From DASPKS01 sp035628035 (GTDB taxonomy: Bacteria; Bacteroidota; Rhodothermia; Rhodothermales; Rubricoccaceae), in NCBI GenBank assembly GCA_035628035.1, contig DASPKS010000106.1:1-14505 (forward strand): 14,505 bases of DNA. Reading direction: 5' to 3'. A program made the translations under genes and the position numbers. Below the pieces are notes generated by a model. That model had not been told where the DNA came from, made no database searches, and saw nothing but the letters and a program-made list of their open reading frames with translations. The number at the start of each line of letters is the position of its first letter. The stretch's first letter is position 1. This document shows, piece after piece, positions 1-6,478 of this stretch.

Positions 1-1352
1 AGCGCCTGCCCGAGCCGCTCGACGGGGAGCAGCTCCAGCCCCTTCGGCGGCGTCACCCCCTTGAGGTTCGACTTCGGCAGCAGGAAGCGCTCGAAGCCGA
101 GCTGGCGCGCCTCGGCCAGCCTCGGCTCGACCCGCCCCACCGCGCGGACCTCGCCGCCGAGCCCTACCTCCCCGGCGACTACCGTCGCCGAGTCGGCGGG
201 GACATCGCGGAGCGAGGAGGCGACGGCGAGGGCGACACCGAGGTCCACGGCCGGCTCTTCGAGCCGCACGCCGCCGGCCACGTTGAGAAACACGTCGTAC
301 TGGGAGAACCGCATCCCCTCCCGCTTCTCCAGCACAGCAAGCAGGAGCTGGAGGCGGCGGCCGTCGAACCCGTTGGCCGTTCGCTGCGGGGTGCCGTACG
401 AGGCGGGCGTGACGAGGGCCTGCACCTCTACGAGCATCGGGCGCGTCCCTTCGAGCGAGGCCACGACGACGCTCCCGCTCTGGCCGAAGGCGCGCTCGCT
501 GAGGAACAGCGCGCTCGGGCTCTCGACCTCCACGAGCCCCCCCTCGCGCATCTCGAACACGCCGATCTCGTGGGCCGGCCCGAACCGGTTCTTGACGGAG
601 CGGAGGACGCGGTAGGCGTGGTGGCGGTCCCCCTCGAAGTAGAGCACGGTGTCGACCATGTGCTCCAGCACGCGTGGCCCTGCGATGGCGCCGGCCTTCG
701 TGACGTGGCCCACGAGGAACGTCGAGACGGGGAGCCGCTTGGTGAGGTCGAGCAGCGCCGCCGTGGACTCGCGGACCTGCGCCACCGAGCCGGGCGCGCT
801 CTCCACGTCCGGGCGGAACACGGTCTGGATCGAGTCGACGACGAGGAGGTCCGGGCGGAGGTCGTAGGCCGCCGCCAGGATGGTCTCGACGTTCGTCTCC
901 GGGAGGAGGTAGAACGCGTCGGTGTCCACGCCGAGGCGCTCGGCGCGGAGCTTCACCTGCTGCGCTGACTCCTCGCCCGTCACGTAGAGGAGGGGCCGCC
1001 CCGCGAGGTGCCGCCCCAGCTCCGTCATCAGCGTGGACTTCCCGATCCCGGGGTCGCCGGCGATGAGTGTAAGGGAGCCGTCGAGGATGCCGCCCCCAAG
1101 GACCCGGTCGAACTCGGCCAGCCCCGTCGCCATCCGGGCGTGCTCCCCCACCGCCACGTCGGTCAGCCGCAGGGGGCGGCTGTCGGCGTCGGCCGGACCG
1201 ATGCGACCCCGGATCACCGGCGCCTTGACGGGCGTGGGGGCGGCCTCCTCGACGAGGGTGTTCCACGCCCCACAGTCGGGGCAGCGGCCGGCCCAGCGCG
1301 GGCTGGCGTGGCCGCACTCCTGGCAGACGTAGCGGGTTCGGGCCTTGGCCAT
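1..1352 (-). CDS. radA: DNA repair protein RadA (partial, C-terminus cut by window edge)
   Basis: RadA (Sms) is a RecA-like ATPase that helps process recombination intermediates and drives branch migration during DNA repair. The reading frame starts at an ATG at 1352-1350 and stays open to base 1, giving 450 codons; the family is usually about 450-460 residues, so only a few C-terminal residues are missing. Visible in order are a C4 zinc finger (Cys10, Cys13, Cys24, Cys27), Walker A GDPGIGKST at residues 99-107, the Walker B region LLVVDSIQT, and the RadA-specific KNRFG motif at residues 254-258. The remaining C-terminal part corresponds to the Lon-protease-like domain. The gene is divergent from the mla cluster, with 151 bases between the starts. 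The combination of zinc finger, Walker A and KNRFG is diagnostic, so the identification is very secure. Confidence 0.97.
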   Translation of the reverse strand, partial: MAKARTRYVCQECGHASPRWAGRCPDCGAWNTLVEEAAPTPVKAPVIRGRIGPADADSRPLRLTDVAVGEHARMATGLAEFDRVLGGGILDGSLTLIAGDPGIGKSTLMTELGRHLAGRPLLYVTGEESAQQVKLRAERLGVDTDAFYLLPETNVETILAAAYDLRPDLLVVDSIQTVFRPDVESAPGSVAQVRESTAALLDLTKRLPVSTFLVGHVTKAGAIAGPRVLEHMVDTVLYFEGDRHHAYRVLRSVKNRFGPAHEIGVFEMREGGLVEVESPSALFLSERAFGQSGSVVVASLEGTRPMLVEVQALVTPASYGTPQRTANGFDGRRLQLLLAVLEKREGMRFSQYDVFLNVAGGVRLEEPAVDLGVALAVASSLRDVPADSATVVAGEVGLGGEVRAVGRVEPRLAEARQLGFERFLLPKSNLKGVTPPKGLELLPVERLGQA

Positions 1353-1371
1353 AACGAGAAATCGGGCCGGG

Positions 1372-1379
1372 CAAAGATT
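1372..1379 (-). promoter_or_regulatory. Candidate Bacteroidota-type -7 box for radA
   Basis: On the minus strand the octamer reads AATCTTTG, one mismatch from the Bacteroidota -7 consensus TAnnTTTG. It lies 19 bases upstream of the radA ATG, the same distance as the better match before the uvrD-like gene at 12612. I see no convincing -33 element. The assignment rests on motif similarity and spacing only. Confidence 0.3.
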
Positions 1380-1423
1380 CGGAGGAACGGCTCATCCCAC
1401 CGAGGGCCCCAGCCCCCGGCTGC

Positions 1424-1431
1424 TAACTTGG
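1424..1431 (+). promoter_or_regulatory. Candidate -7 box for the mla cluster
   Basis: The octamer TAACTTGG resembles the Bacteroidota -7 consensus TAnnTTTG with one mismatch. It lies 72 bases before the chosen mlaE start. The identical octamer occurs, on the other strand, just before the dus gene at 5661-5668. If it is used, the mla transcript has a leader of about 65 bases containing a small dyad, GGACG-AGTTTA-CGTCC, at 1459-1474. No -33 element is evident. Confidence 0.35.
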
Positions 1432-1503
1432 CGCCCCCTGCAGCCGGACGCGCTTACCGGACGAGTTTACGTCCCGTCCCTGACACCTGCCGGTCACCCC
1501 GCG

Positions 1504-2295
1504 ATGGCCTCCATCTTCGCCAACGGCACGGCCGCCCTCCTCGACCGCCCCGCCCGCGCGATCGCGAGCATCGGGCGGTACTGGCTGCTCCTCCTCCGGG
1601 CGTTCAACGTCCCGCGTGACCTCAAGCCGAGGCTCTACCTCCAGAACCTCATGGTGCAGATGGTCCGCACCGGCGTGGAGTCCATCCCCATCGTGGCGCT
1701 GGCGACGGCGTTCACCGGTGGCGTGACGGCCGTGCAGGCGCTCTACCAGCTCGAGAACCCCCTCCTCCCGCTCTCCCTCGTCGGCACGTTCTCGGAGCAG
1801 GCGATGGTGCTGGAGCTCGGCACGCTCGTGACGGCGTTCGTGCTGAGCGGGCGCGTCGGCGCGCGGATCGCCGCCGAGCTCGGGACGATGCGCGTGACGG
1901 AGCAGATCGACGCGATGGAGGCGATGGGGGTGAACTCCCTTTCGTACCTCGTTGTCCCGCGCGTGCTGGCGGGCGTGCTGATGTTCCCCGCGCTCTACGT
2001 GATCTCGGTCGTCGTGGGGCTCACGACGAGCGCGCTCGTCGCACAGGCGAGCGGGAAGCTCACGATGGCGTTCTTCTGGGAGGGCGCGCGCGACCCCTTC
2101 CGCCCGTACGACGTGTTCTTCGGGCTGGTGAAGTCGGTTACGTTCGGGTTCGCCATCACGTCGGTCTCGTGCTACATGGGGTACTACACGCGGGGCGGCG
2201 CCGAGGGCGTGGGCGTCTCCACCACGATGGCCGCCGTGATGAGCTGTGTGCTCGTGCTCCTGGCCGACTACCTCTGCGCCGCGATCCTCCTGTAG
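1504..2295 (+). CDS. mlaE: MlaE-family ABC lipid transport permease
   Basis: This is the inner-membrane permease of a phospholipid ABC transporter that moves lipids between the inner and outer membranes. The protein is 263 residues, matching the usual MlaE length of about 260. Hydrophobic membrane segments lie roughly at residues 60-80, 90-115, 150-180, 205-225 and 240-263. The family hallmark is clear: an ELGTLVTAFVLSGRVGAR stretch (104-121) followed by TEQIDAMEAMGVN (132-144). The frame is open upstream to 1345, but that extension overlaps the radA start and encodes non-membrane, proline-rich residues, so ATG 1504 is preferred; no clear Shine-Dalgarno sequence precedes it. The ATPase gene follows 4 bases after the stop, so the two are almost certainly co-transcribed. 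MlaB and MlaC genes are not in the window. Confidence 0.94.
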   Translation: MASIFANGTAALLDRPARAIASIGRYWLLLLRAFNVPRDLKPRLYLQNLMVQMVRTGVESIPIVALATAFTGGVTAVQALYQLENPLLPLSLVGTFSEQAMVLELGTLVTAFVLSGRVGARIAAELGTMRVTEQIDAMEAMGVNSLSYLVVPRVLAGVLMFPALYVISVVVGLTTSALVAQASGKLTMAFFWEGARDPFRPYDVFFGLVKSVTFGFAITSVSCYMGYYTRGGAEGVGVSTTMAAVMSCVLVLLADYLCAAILL

Positions 2296-2299
2296 CCCC

Positions 2300-3055
2300 G
2301 TGATCGAAGTCCAGCACCTCTCGAAGAGCTTCGGCGATCGCCCCGTCCTCCACGACGTCTCGCTGGAGATCCGCGAGGGCGAGACGTTCGCCGTCATCGG
2401 TCGCTCGGGGTCGGGGAAGAGCGTGCTCCTCAAGCACCTCGTCGGCCTGCTCAAGCCCGAGCGCGGCCGCGTCGTCGTAGACGGCGAGGCGCTCGACGCC
2501 CTCCCCTACGCGGGCCTCCGCCGTGTCCGGCGGAAGTTCGGTGTGCTCTTCCAGGGTGGCGCGCTGTTCGACTCCATGTCGGCCGTCGAGAACGTCGAGT
2601 TCCCGCTCCGCACGTTCACCGACATGAAGCCGCGCGAGGTCCGCCGCCGCGCGCTGGAGTGCCTCGCGTTGGTGGAGCTGCCCGACGTGGGGCCCAAGCG
2701 GCCCAACGAGCTGTCGGGTGGGATGCAGAAGCGCGTCGCCCTCGCCCGCGCCATCGCCATCGAGCCGCGGTACATCCTCTACGACGAGCCGACGAGCGGG
2801 CTCGACCCGGAGACCTCGAACACCATCGACGAGCTGATCAACCGGCTCTCCCGCGAGATCGGGGCCACGAGCATCGTCATCACGCACGACATGCACTCCG
2901 TCCTCAACATCGCGGATCGCGTCGGGTTCATCCACGAAGGCCGGCTGCACTGGCTCGGCACCATCGCCGACCTCCACACCTCGGAGGACGCTGCTCTCGG
3001 CTCGTTCGTCCGCGCGAACGCGTACCAGATCGGCGCACCCGCTCCCGCGGCGTGA
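2300..3055 (+). CDS. mlaF: MlaF-family ABC transporter ATPase
   Basis: This cytoplasmic ATPase powers the MlaE permease. The protein is 251 residues with a complete set of ABC motifs: Walker A GRSGSGKS (34-41), Q-loop Gln85, signature LSGGMQKR (138-145), Walker B YILYDEP (158-164) continuing into TSGLDP, and the H-loop His196 in ITHDMHS. The start is taken as GTG at 2300, four bases after the mlaE stop, giving MIEVQHLSKSF, the normal beginning of this family. A longer frame from 2246 would run through the mlaE 3' end and add a meaningless leader. Ser-Gly-Gly-Met-Gln in the signature is typical of the MlaF subgroup. The MCE-domain partner follows after an 18-base gap. Confidence 0.95.
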   Translation: MIEVQHLSKSFGDRPVLHDVSLEIREGETFAVIGRSGSGKSVLLKHLVGLLKPERGRVVVDGEALDALPYAGLRRVRRKFGVLFQGGALFDSMSAVENVEFPLRTFTDMKPREVRRRALECLALVELPDVGPKRPNELSGGMQKRVALARAIAIEPRYILYDEPTSGLDPETSNTIDELINRLSREIGATSIVITHDMHSVLNIADRVGFIHEGRLHWLGTIADLHTSEDAALGSFVRANAYQIGAPAPAA

Positions 3056-3073
3056 CCCGCTAACCCCGCCCTC

Positions 3074-4033
3074 ATGCGTCTCAGCAACGAGCTCAAGGTC
3101 GGCCTGGTGGTGATCTTCGCCGCCCTCGCTCTCTTCTTTGGCATCCGCTTCCTCGAGGACCGCCCCTTCTTCGGCGGCGGCTACCCGCTCGTGGCGGTGT
3201 TCGAAAACGCCCAGGGGGTCTCGCCCGGCACGCTCGTCTTCCTCTCAGGCGTGAAGGTGGGCGCCGTGGAGAGCGTCCGCCTGAGCGACGACGCGCGGCG
3301 GGTCTACTTCACCCTGGAGATGGAGCCGGGCTTCTCGATCCCGCGCGGCTCGACGGTCGGCACCTCCGGGCTCGCGGCGCTGGGGAGCGTGACCGTCGCC
3401 ATCACCCCGCCGGCCGAGGGCGATGGCCGCGACGCGCTCGAGCCGGGCGACACGCTCTACACCGTACCCGGGGGCGACCTCTTCACCGAACTCTCGGCCC
3501 GTGCCCCGCAGCTCGCTGCCCGCGCTGACACCCTCCTCGCCAGCGCGGCCCTCACCTTCGACGCCACGCACCAGCTCATCACCGCCACCGAGGGCGACGT
3601 GGCGGCCACGCTGGCCGAGCTCCGCCAGCTCACCGCGACCACGAGTGCCCTCCTCCTCTCGGAGCGGGCACGCCTGAGCGCCACCCTCGTGAGCCTCCAG
3701 CGTGCCGCTGCCGGCGCCGAGGCGCTCACCGCCGACCTCCGCCGGTTCTCTGCCGAGAACAGCGACTCCCTCGCCCTCACCGTGCGGCAGCTCAACCGGA
3801 CGCTCACCGAGGCCGAGCGCGGCCTCGCCGGCCTCGGCCCCGTCACGGCGCGGCTCGACACCACGCTCGCCACCCTCAACAACCCCGACGGTACGCTCGG
3901 CCTCTTCCTCCGCGACCCCTCGCTCTATAACAACGCGAACGCAGCCACGCTCTCCCTCCAGCAGCTCCTCTACGACTTCCAGCAGAACCCCGCGCGCTAC
4001 CTCCGCGACCTCCGCCTCGTGGATATCTTCTGA
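3074..4033 (+). CDS. mlaD: MlaD-family MCE-domain lipid-binding protein
   Basis: This periplasmic MCE protein is anchored in the inner membrane and forms the lipid channel that works with MlaE and MlaF. Residues 9-27 are one N-terminal transmembrane anchor. The MCE domain spans about 37-115, with the characteristic FENAQGVSPGTLVFLSGVKVG stretch near 43-63. From about 135 to 270 the protein is Ala/Leu/Thr-rich and probably helical, interrupted by repeated leucine-spaced segments. The end, including the TLGLFLRDPSLYNNAN motif, matches the long C-terminal tail seen in Bacteroidota MlaD proteins. At 319 residues it is much longer than the 183-residue E. coli MlaD, as expected for that group. The HD-domain gene starts 3 bases after its stop, which suggests one transcript. 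Confidence 0.93.
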   Translation: MRLSNELKVGLVVIFAALALFFGIRFLEDRPFFGGGYPLVAVFENAQGVSPGTLVFLSGVKVGAVESVRLSDDARRVYFTLEMEPGFSIPRGSTVGTSGLAALGSVTVAITPPAEGDGRDALEPGDTLYTVPGGDLFTELSARAPQLAARADTLLASAALTFDATHQLITATEGDVAATLAELRQLTATTSALLLSERARLSATLVSLQRAAAGAEALTADLRRFSAENSDSLALTVRQLNRTLTEAERGLAGLGPVTARLDTTLATLNNPDGTLGLFLRDPSLYNNANAATLSLQQLLYDFQQNPARYLRDLRLVDIF

Positions 4034-4036
4034 GCC

Positions 4037-4591
4037 ATGCCCGCCTACGCCGACGCCCTCGCCCTCTTCCACGCGTGGACGCAGACGGAGAGCCTGCGCC
4101 GCCACGCGTACGCCGTAGAGGCCGCGATGGGGTGGTACGCGGAGCATTTCGGGGAGGACGAGGAGACGTGGCGGATCACCGGTCTCCTGCACGACATGGA
4201 CTACGAGCGCCACCCCACGCCGGAGGAGCACCCGTTCGTGGGCGTGCGCGAGCTGGAGCGGCTCGGCTACCCGGAAGAAATCCGCACGGCCATCCTCGGG
4301 CACGCGCAGTACAGCGGCGTCCCGCGGGAGTCCGTACTAGCAAAGACGCTGTTCGCGGTGGACGAGCTGGCCGGGTTCGTGACGGCCGTCGCCTACGTAC
4401 GCCCGGACCGGCTACGCGGGATGGAGCCGCGCTCGGTGACGAAGAAGCTCAAGGACAAGACGTTCGCCGCCGCCGTCAGCCGCGACGACATCCGGCAGGG
4501 CGCCGACGAGCTGGGGATGCCGCTCGACGTGCATATCGCCAACGTCATCGCGGCGCTCGAACGCGAAGCGGCTCGCCTCGGGCTTGACTGA
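4037..4591 (+). CDS. HD-domain hydrolase (COG2316-like)
   Basis: This is a 184-residue predicted metal-dependent phosphohydrolase of the HD superfamily. The expected metal ligands are visible: His23, the His52-Asp53 pair in LLHDMDYER, His89 in LGHAQYSG, and Asp109 in FAVDELAGF. The domain covers about residues 15-130, and the helical remainder (130-184) has no recognisable motif. The substrate is unknown; HD proteins act on nucleotides, cyclic dinucleotides and other phosphate esters. The start lies only 3 bases after the mlaD stop, so it is probably translated from the same message as the lipid transporter. Its stop is 3 bases from the stop of the convergent dus gene. The family call is firm; any specific role is not. 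Confidence 0.88.
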   Translation: MPAYADALALFHAWTQTESLRRHAYAVEAAMGWYAEHFGEDEETWRITGLLHDMDYERHPTPEEHPFVGVRELERLGYPEEIRTAILGHAQYSGVPRESVLAKTLFAVDELAGFVTAVAYVRPDRLRGMEPRSVTKKLKDKTFAAAVSRDDIRQGADELGMPLDVHIANVIAALEREAARLGLD

Positions 4592-4594
4592 CCC

Positions 4595-5656
4595 TCAGGC
4601 TGCCTTCGTCGCGGGGCGGGGCAGGCGCGCCTTCGGCGGGAGGACGGCGGGGCGAACCGTCACCGGCACGTGCACCTGCACGTCGGGCGCGCCCTCGCGG
4701 GTGTTCAGGAGGAGGTCGAGCACCTCGGCCTGTGTAGGGGCCTGGACGAGCCGCTGCCGAAGCTGGCTCGCGTGGGCGTGCCCCTTGAAGTAGCCGCCGT
4801 ACATCCGGCGCATCTCCAGCACCCCCTTCCGCTCGCCGAGCCACGCGCACTTCAGCGTGACGTGCTCGGCCACGACGGCCACGCGCTCCTCCCACGACGG
4901 CGGGGGCGGTACCTCGCCCGTCTCTAGGAAGGCCTTCGTGTCGCGGAAGATCCACGGGTTGCCAATAGCGCCCCGCCCGATCATCACGGCGTCGACGCCG
5001 GTGGCCTCGAACATCTCCTCCACCTTCTCGGGCGTCGTCGCATCGCCGTTGCCGATGAGGGGGATGGAGAGGCCGCCCTCGTCCTTGAGCCGGCGGAGCC
5101 AGTCCCACCGCGCGCCGCCGTTGTACATCTGGCTGCGCGTGCGGGCGTGCACGGCGAGCGCGGCGACGCCGGTCTCCTCCAGCATCCGCGCCACGTCGAG
5201 GATCTGGATGGAGGCGTCGTCCCAGCCGAGGCGGGTCTTGACCGTGACGGGCCGGGTGGCCTCCTCGATGACGGCCGCCGTGAGGGCCTGCATCTTGGGG
5301 AGGTTGCGGAGGATCCCCGCCCCCCCGTCGTGGCAGACCACCTTCTTGACGGGGCACCCGAAGTTGATGTCGATGAGGTCGGGTCCCTGCGCGTCGACGA
5401 GGCGGGCGGCCTCGCGGACCTGTGCCTCCTCGCCGCCGAAGATCTGGATGGCGAGGGGGCGCTCCTCCTCGTAGAACTCCATCTTCTGGATCGAGCTCTC
5501 GGCGCCGTAGGCGAGCCCGCCCGAGGAGATGAACTCGGTGTAGAGGAGGTCCGCGCCGTACCGCTTGCAGAGGAGGCGGAACGGCGGGTCGCTCACGTCC
5601 TCCATCGGGGCGAGGAGGAGCGGGCGCGGGCCGAGCTCGATGGGTCCGATGCGCAT
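4595..5656 (-). CDS. dus: tRNA-dihydrouridine synthase (DusB-like)
   Basis: This FMN-dependent enzyme reduces uridine to dihydrouridine in tRNA. The protein is 353 residues and begins at ATG 5656-5654. Its TIM-barrel motifs are clear: APMEDVSD (16-23), the catalytic Cys101 in DINFGCPVKKVV with GGAGIL after it, VKTRLGWDD (139-147), HARTRSQMYNGGARWDW (170-186), the flavin phosphate-binding IGNGDATTPE (201-210), and MIGRGAIGNPWIF (225-237). The helical domain after about 255 includes MRRMYGGYFKG. The substituted GWDD and DusB-like C-terminus favour the DusB branch, but the subgroup is inference. The last 30 residues are rich in Pro, Arg and Ala and look like a lineage-specific tail. The gene converges on the HD gene with no room for a terminator between them. 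Confidence 0.95.
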   Translation of the reverse strand: MRIGPIELGPRPLLLAPMEDVSDPPFRLLCKRYGADLLYTEFISSGGLAYGAESSIQKMEFYEEERPLAIQIFGGEEAQVREAARLVDAQGPDLIDINFGCPVKKVVCHDGGAGILRNLPKMQALTAAVIEEATRPVTVKTRLGWDDASIQILDVARMLEETGVAALAVHARTRSQMYNGGARWDWLRRLKDEGGLSIPLIGNGDATTPEKVEEMFEATGVDAVMIGRGAIGNPWIFRDTKAFLETGEVPPPPSWEERVAVVAEHVTLKCAWLGERKGVLEMRRMYGGYFKGHAHASQLRQRLVQAPTQAEVLDLLLNTREGAPDVQVHVPVTVRPAVLPPKARLPRPATKAA

Positions 5657-5660
5657 GGGC

Positions 5661-5668
5661 CCAAGTTA
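5661..5668 (-). promoter_or_regulatory. Candidate -7 box for dus
   Basis: On the minus strand the octamer TAACTTGG sits only 4 bases upstream of the dus ATG. It is identical to the octamer upstream of mlaE and one mismatch from TAnnTTTG. At this distance transcription would begin at or just inside the start codon, so the message would be essentially leaderless. Either that is so, or the real start is further downstream, or the match is chance. Confidence 0.27.
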
Positions 5669-5700
5669 CGGGTATGCTGCGGGCGGCTCGGTGAGGAGTC

Positions 5701-5734
5701 CGGGAGTTCCCTCCTTCGGGAATGCAACCTCCCG
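5701..5734 (+). other. Nested inverted repeat in the leader of the small membrane protein gene
   Basis: CGGGAG (5701-5706) pairs with CTCCCG (5729-5734), and inside it TTCCC (5707-5711) pairs with GGGAA (5718-5722) around the loop TCCTTC. The two stems stack directly on the left side, with a 6-base bulge TGCAAC on the right. The structure lies 45 bases before the ATG at 5780, in the 123-base gap between the divergent dus and PLDc_N genes. It is followed by AAAAG rather than a T run, so it does not look like a terminator. It could be an RNA leader structure or a protein-binding site; its role is unknown. Confidence 0.45.
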
Positions 5735-5779
5735 AAAAGACCCCCGTACCGCCCCCCTGTTCACGACCCCTTCACCCCG

Positions 5780-6010
5780 ATGACGCTGCTGCTCGCCGCC
5801 TCCCTCCTGGGCCTCACCAAGGCCGTGCTCCTCGCGGCGCTCGCCGTGCTCAACGCCATCCTCGCCGCGCTGGCCTCCATCGCCATCTGGAAGACCTACC
5901 TCGCGCTCGGCGTGAAGGTGGGCCTCATCGCCCTCGTGTGCATCCCCGTCGTGGGCGTGCTGCTCTACCTCGCCTTCGGGCGGAAGACCGTCCAGAGCGC
6001 CCAGCGCTGA
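5780..6010 (+). CDS. Small membrane protein with PLDc_N-like end
   Basis: This 76-residue protein is mostly membrane-embedded. Residues about 4-37 are continuously hydrophobic, followed by WKTYLALGVKVG and a second hydrophobic segment at 47-67 that ends in PVVGVLLYLAFGRK. That last pattern (proline, glycine, LLY, FGR) is the hallmark of the PLDc_N family, a short two-helix segment found at the N-terminus of cardiolipin synthases and also in stand-alone small proteins. No phospholipase D catalytic domain (HKD motif) follows, so no enzymatic activity is implied. The ATG at 5780 is preferred because upstream residues in the frame belong to the antisense of dus. A second gene with the same type of end follows 53 bases later. 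Confidence 0.75.
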   Translation: MTLLLAASLLGLTKAVLLAALAVLNAILAALASIAIWKTYLALGVKVGLIALVCIPVVGVLLYLAFGRKTVQSAQR

Positions 6011-6063
6011 TCCGTTCTTTCCCCTCTGGGAATCTCTGATTTCCTCCACCGACCTTGCTGCCG

Positions 6064-6333
6064 ATGAACCGCCTCCGTTCCCTCCCCGTCGCCGTCCTCG
6101 GCGTGCTCACGCTGGCCCTGGCCGGGTGCGGCCCGGACACCGTCCTCGACGGCCTCCGCAACCCGTTCGCCACGGGGGTCTGCGGCCTGATCGTCCTCGT
6201 CCTCGACGTCATCGCCATCGTCGAGGTGCTCAACAGCGCACGGCCGACCGGCGAGAAGGTGCTCTGGTGCCTCGTCATCTTCTTCTTCCCCTTCATCGGA
6301 CTCCTCGCCTACTGGTTCTTCGGGAAGAAGTAA
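6064..6333 (+). CDS. Small lipoprotein-like PLDc_N-domain membrane protein
   Basis: This 89-residue protein begins with a signal-like segment MNRLRSLPVAVLGVLTLALA and a lipobox LAGC at residues 19-22, suggesting lipid attachment at Cys22. A short linker is followed by two hydrophobic segments (about 38-56 and 66-86). The second ends in FFPFIGLLAYWFFGKK, again the PLDc_N signature. No catalytic domain follows. A TTG at 6055 in frame is possible, but the ATG at 6064 gives a standard signal sequence. The gene shares orientation with the small PLDc_N gene upstream, with a 53-base gap, and is followed by a strong terminator. A lipidated protein that also carries two membrane helices is unusual; the N-terminal segment may instead be a non-cleaved helix. 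The function is unknown. Confidence 0.78.
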   Translation: MNRLRSLPVAVLGVLTLALAGCGPDTVLDGLRNPFATGVCGLIVLVLDVIAIVEVLNSARPTGEKVLWCLVIFFFPFIGLLAYWFFGKK

Positions 6334-6367
6334 GCCGTCCGGTCCCGCTGCCCCCTCCAGACTACAT

Positions 6368-6400
6368 GGGCCGGGCCTTCGGGCTCGGCCCTTCTTTATT
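6368..6400 (+). terminator. Rho-independent terminator after the PLDc_N gene pair
   Basis: A 10-base stem, GGGCCGGGCC (6368-6377) pairing with GGCTCGGCCC (6382-6391) with a single G-U pair, closes on the very stable tetraloop TTCG (6378-6381). The T-rich tract TTCTTTATT follows at 6392-6400. It lies 34 bases after the stop at 6333 and ends the plus-strand unit of the two small membrane proteins. Confidence 0.9.
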
Positions 6401-6478
6401 GCCCTGGTCGGCGGATGCTTTCGTGAGGCTCTGCCTTTCACGCGGCTGTAGACTCCGCCCAGCTGCTCCAGCCTTCCC

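Noticed and set aside
1345..1503. N-terminal extension of the MlaE frame
   Set aside because: It would overlap the radA start and add about 53 residues unlike any MlaE N-terminus, while ATG 1504 gives the normal family length.
2246..2299. N-terminal extension of the MlaF frame
   Set aside because: It lies inside the mlaE 3' end and encodes a Ser/Pro/Cys-rich leader; the GTG at 2300 begins the ATPase domain exactly where expected.
5147..5779. Upstream part of the frame that contains the first PLDc_N protein
   Set aside because: It is antisense to dus and lacks structure; the hydrophobic protein begins at ATG 5780.
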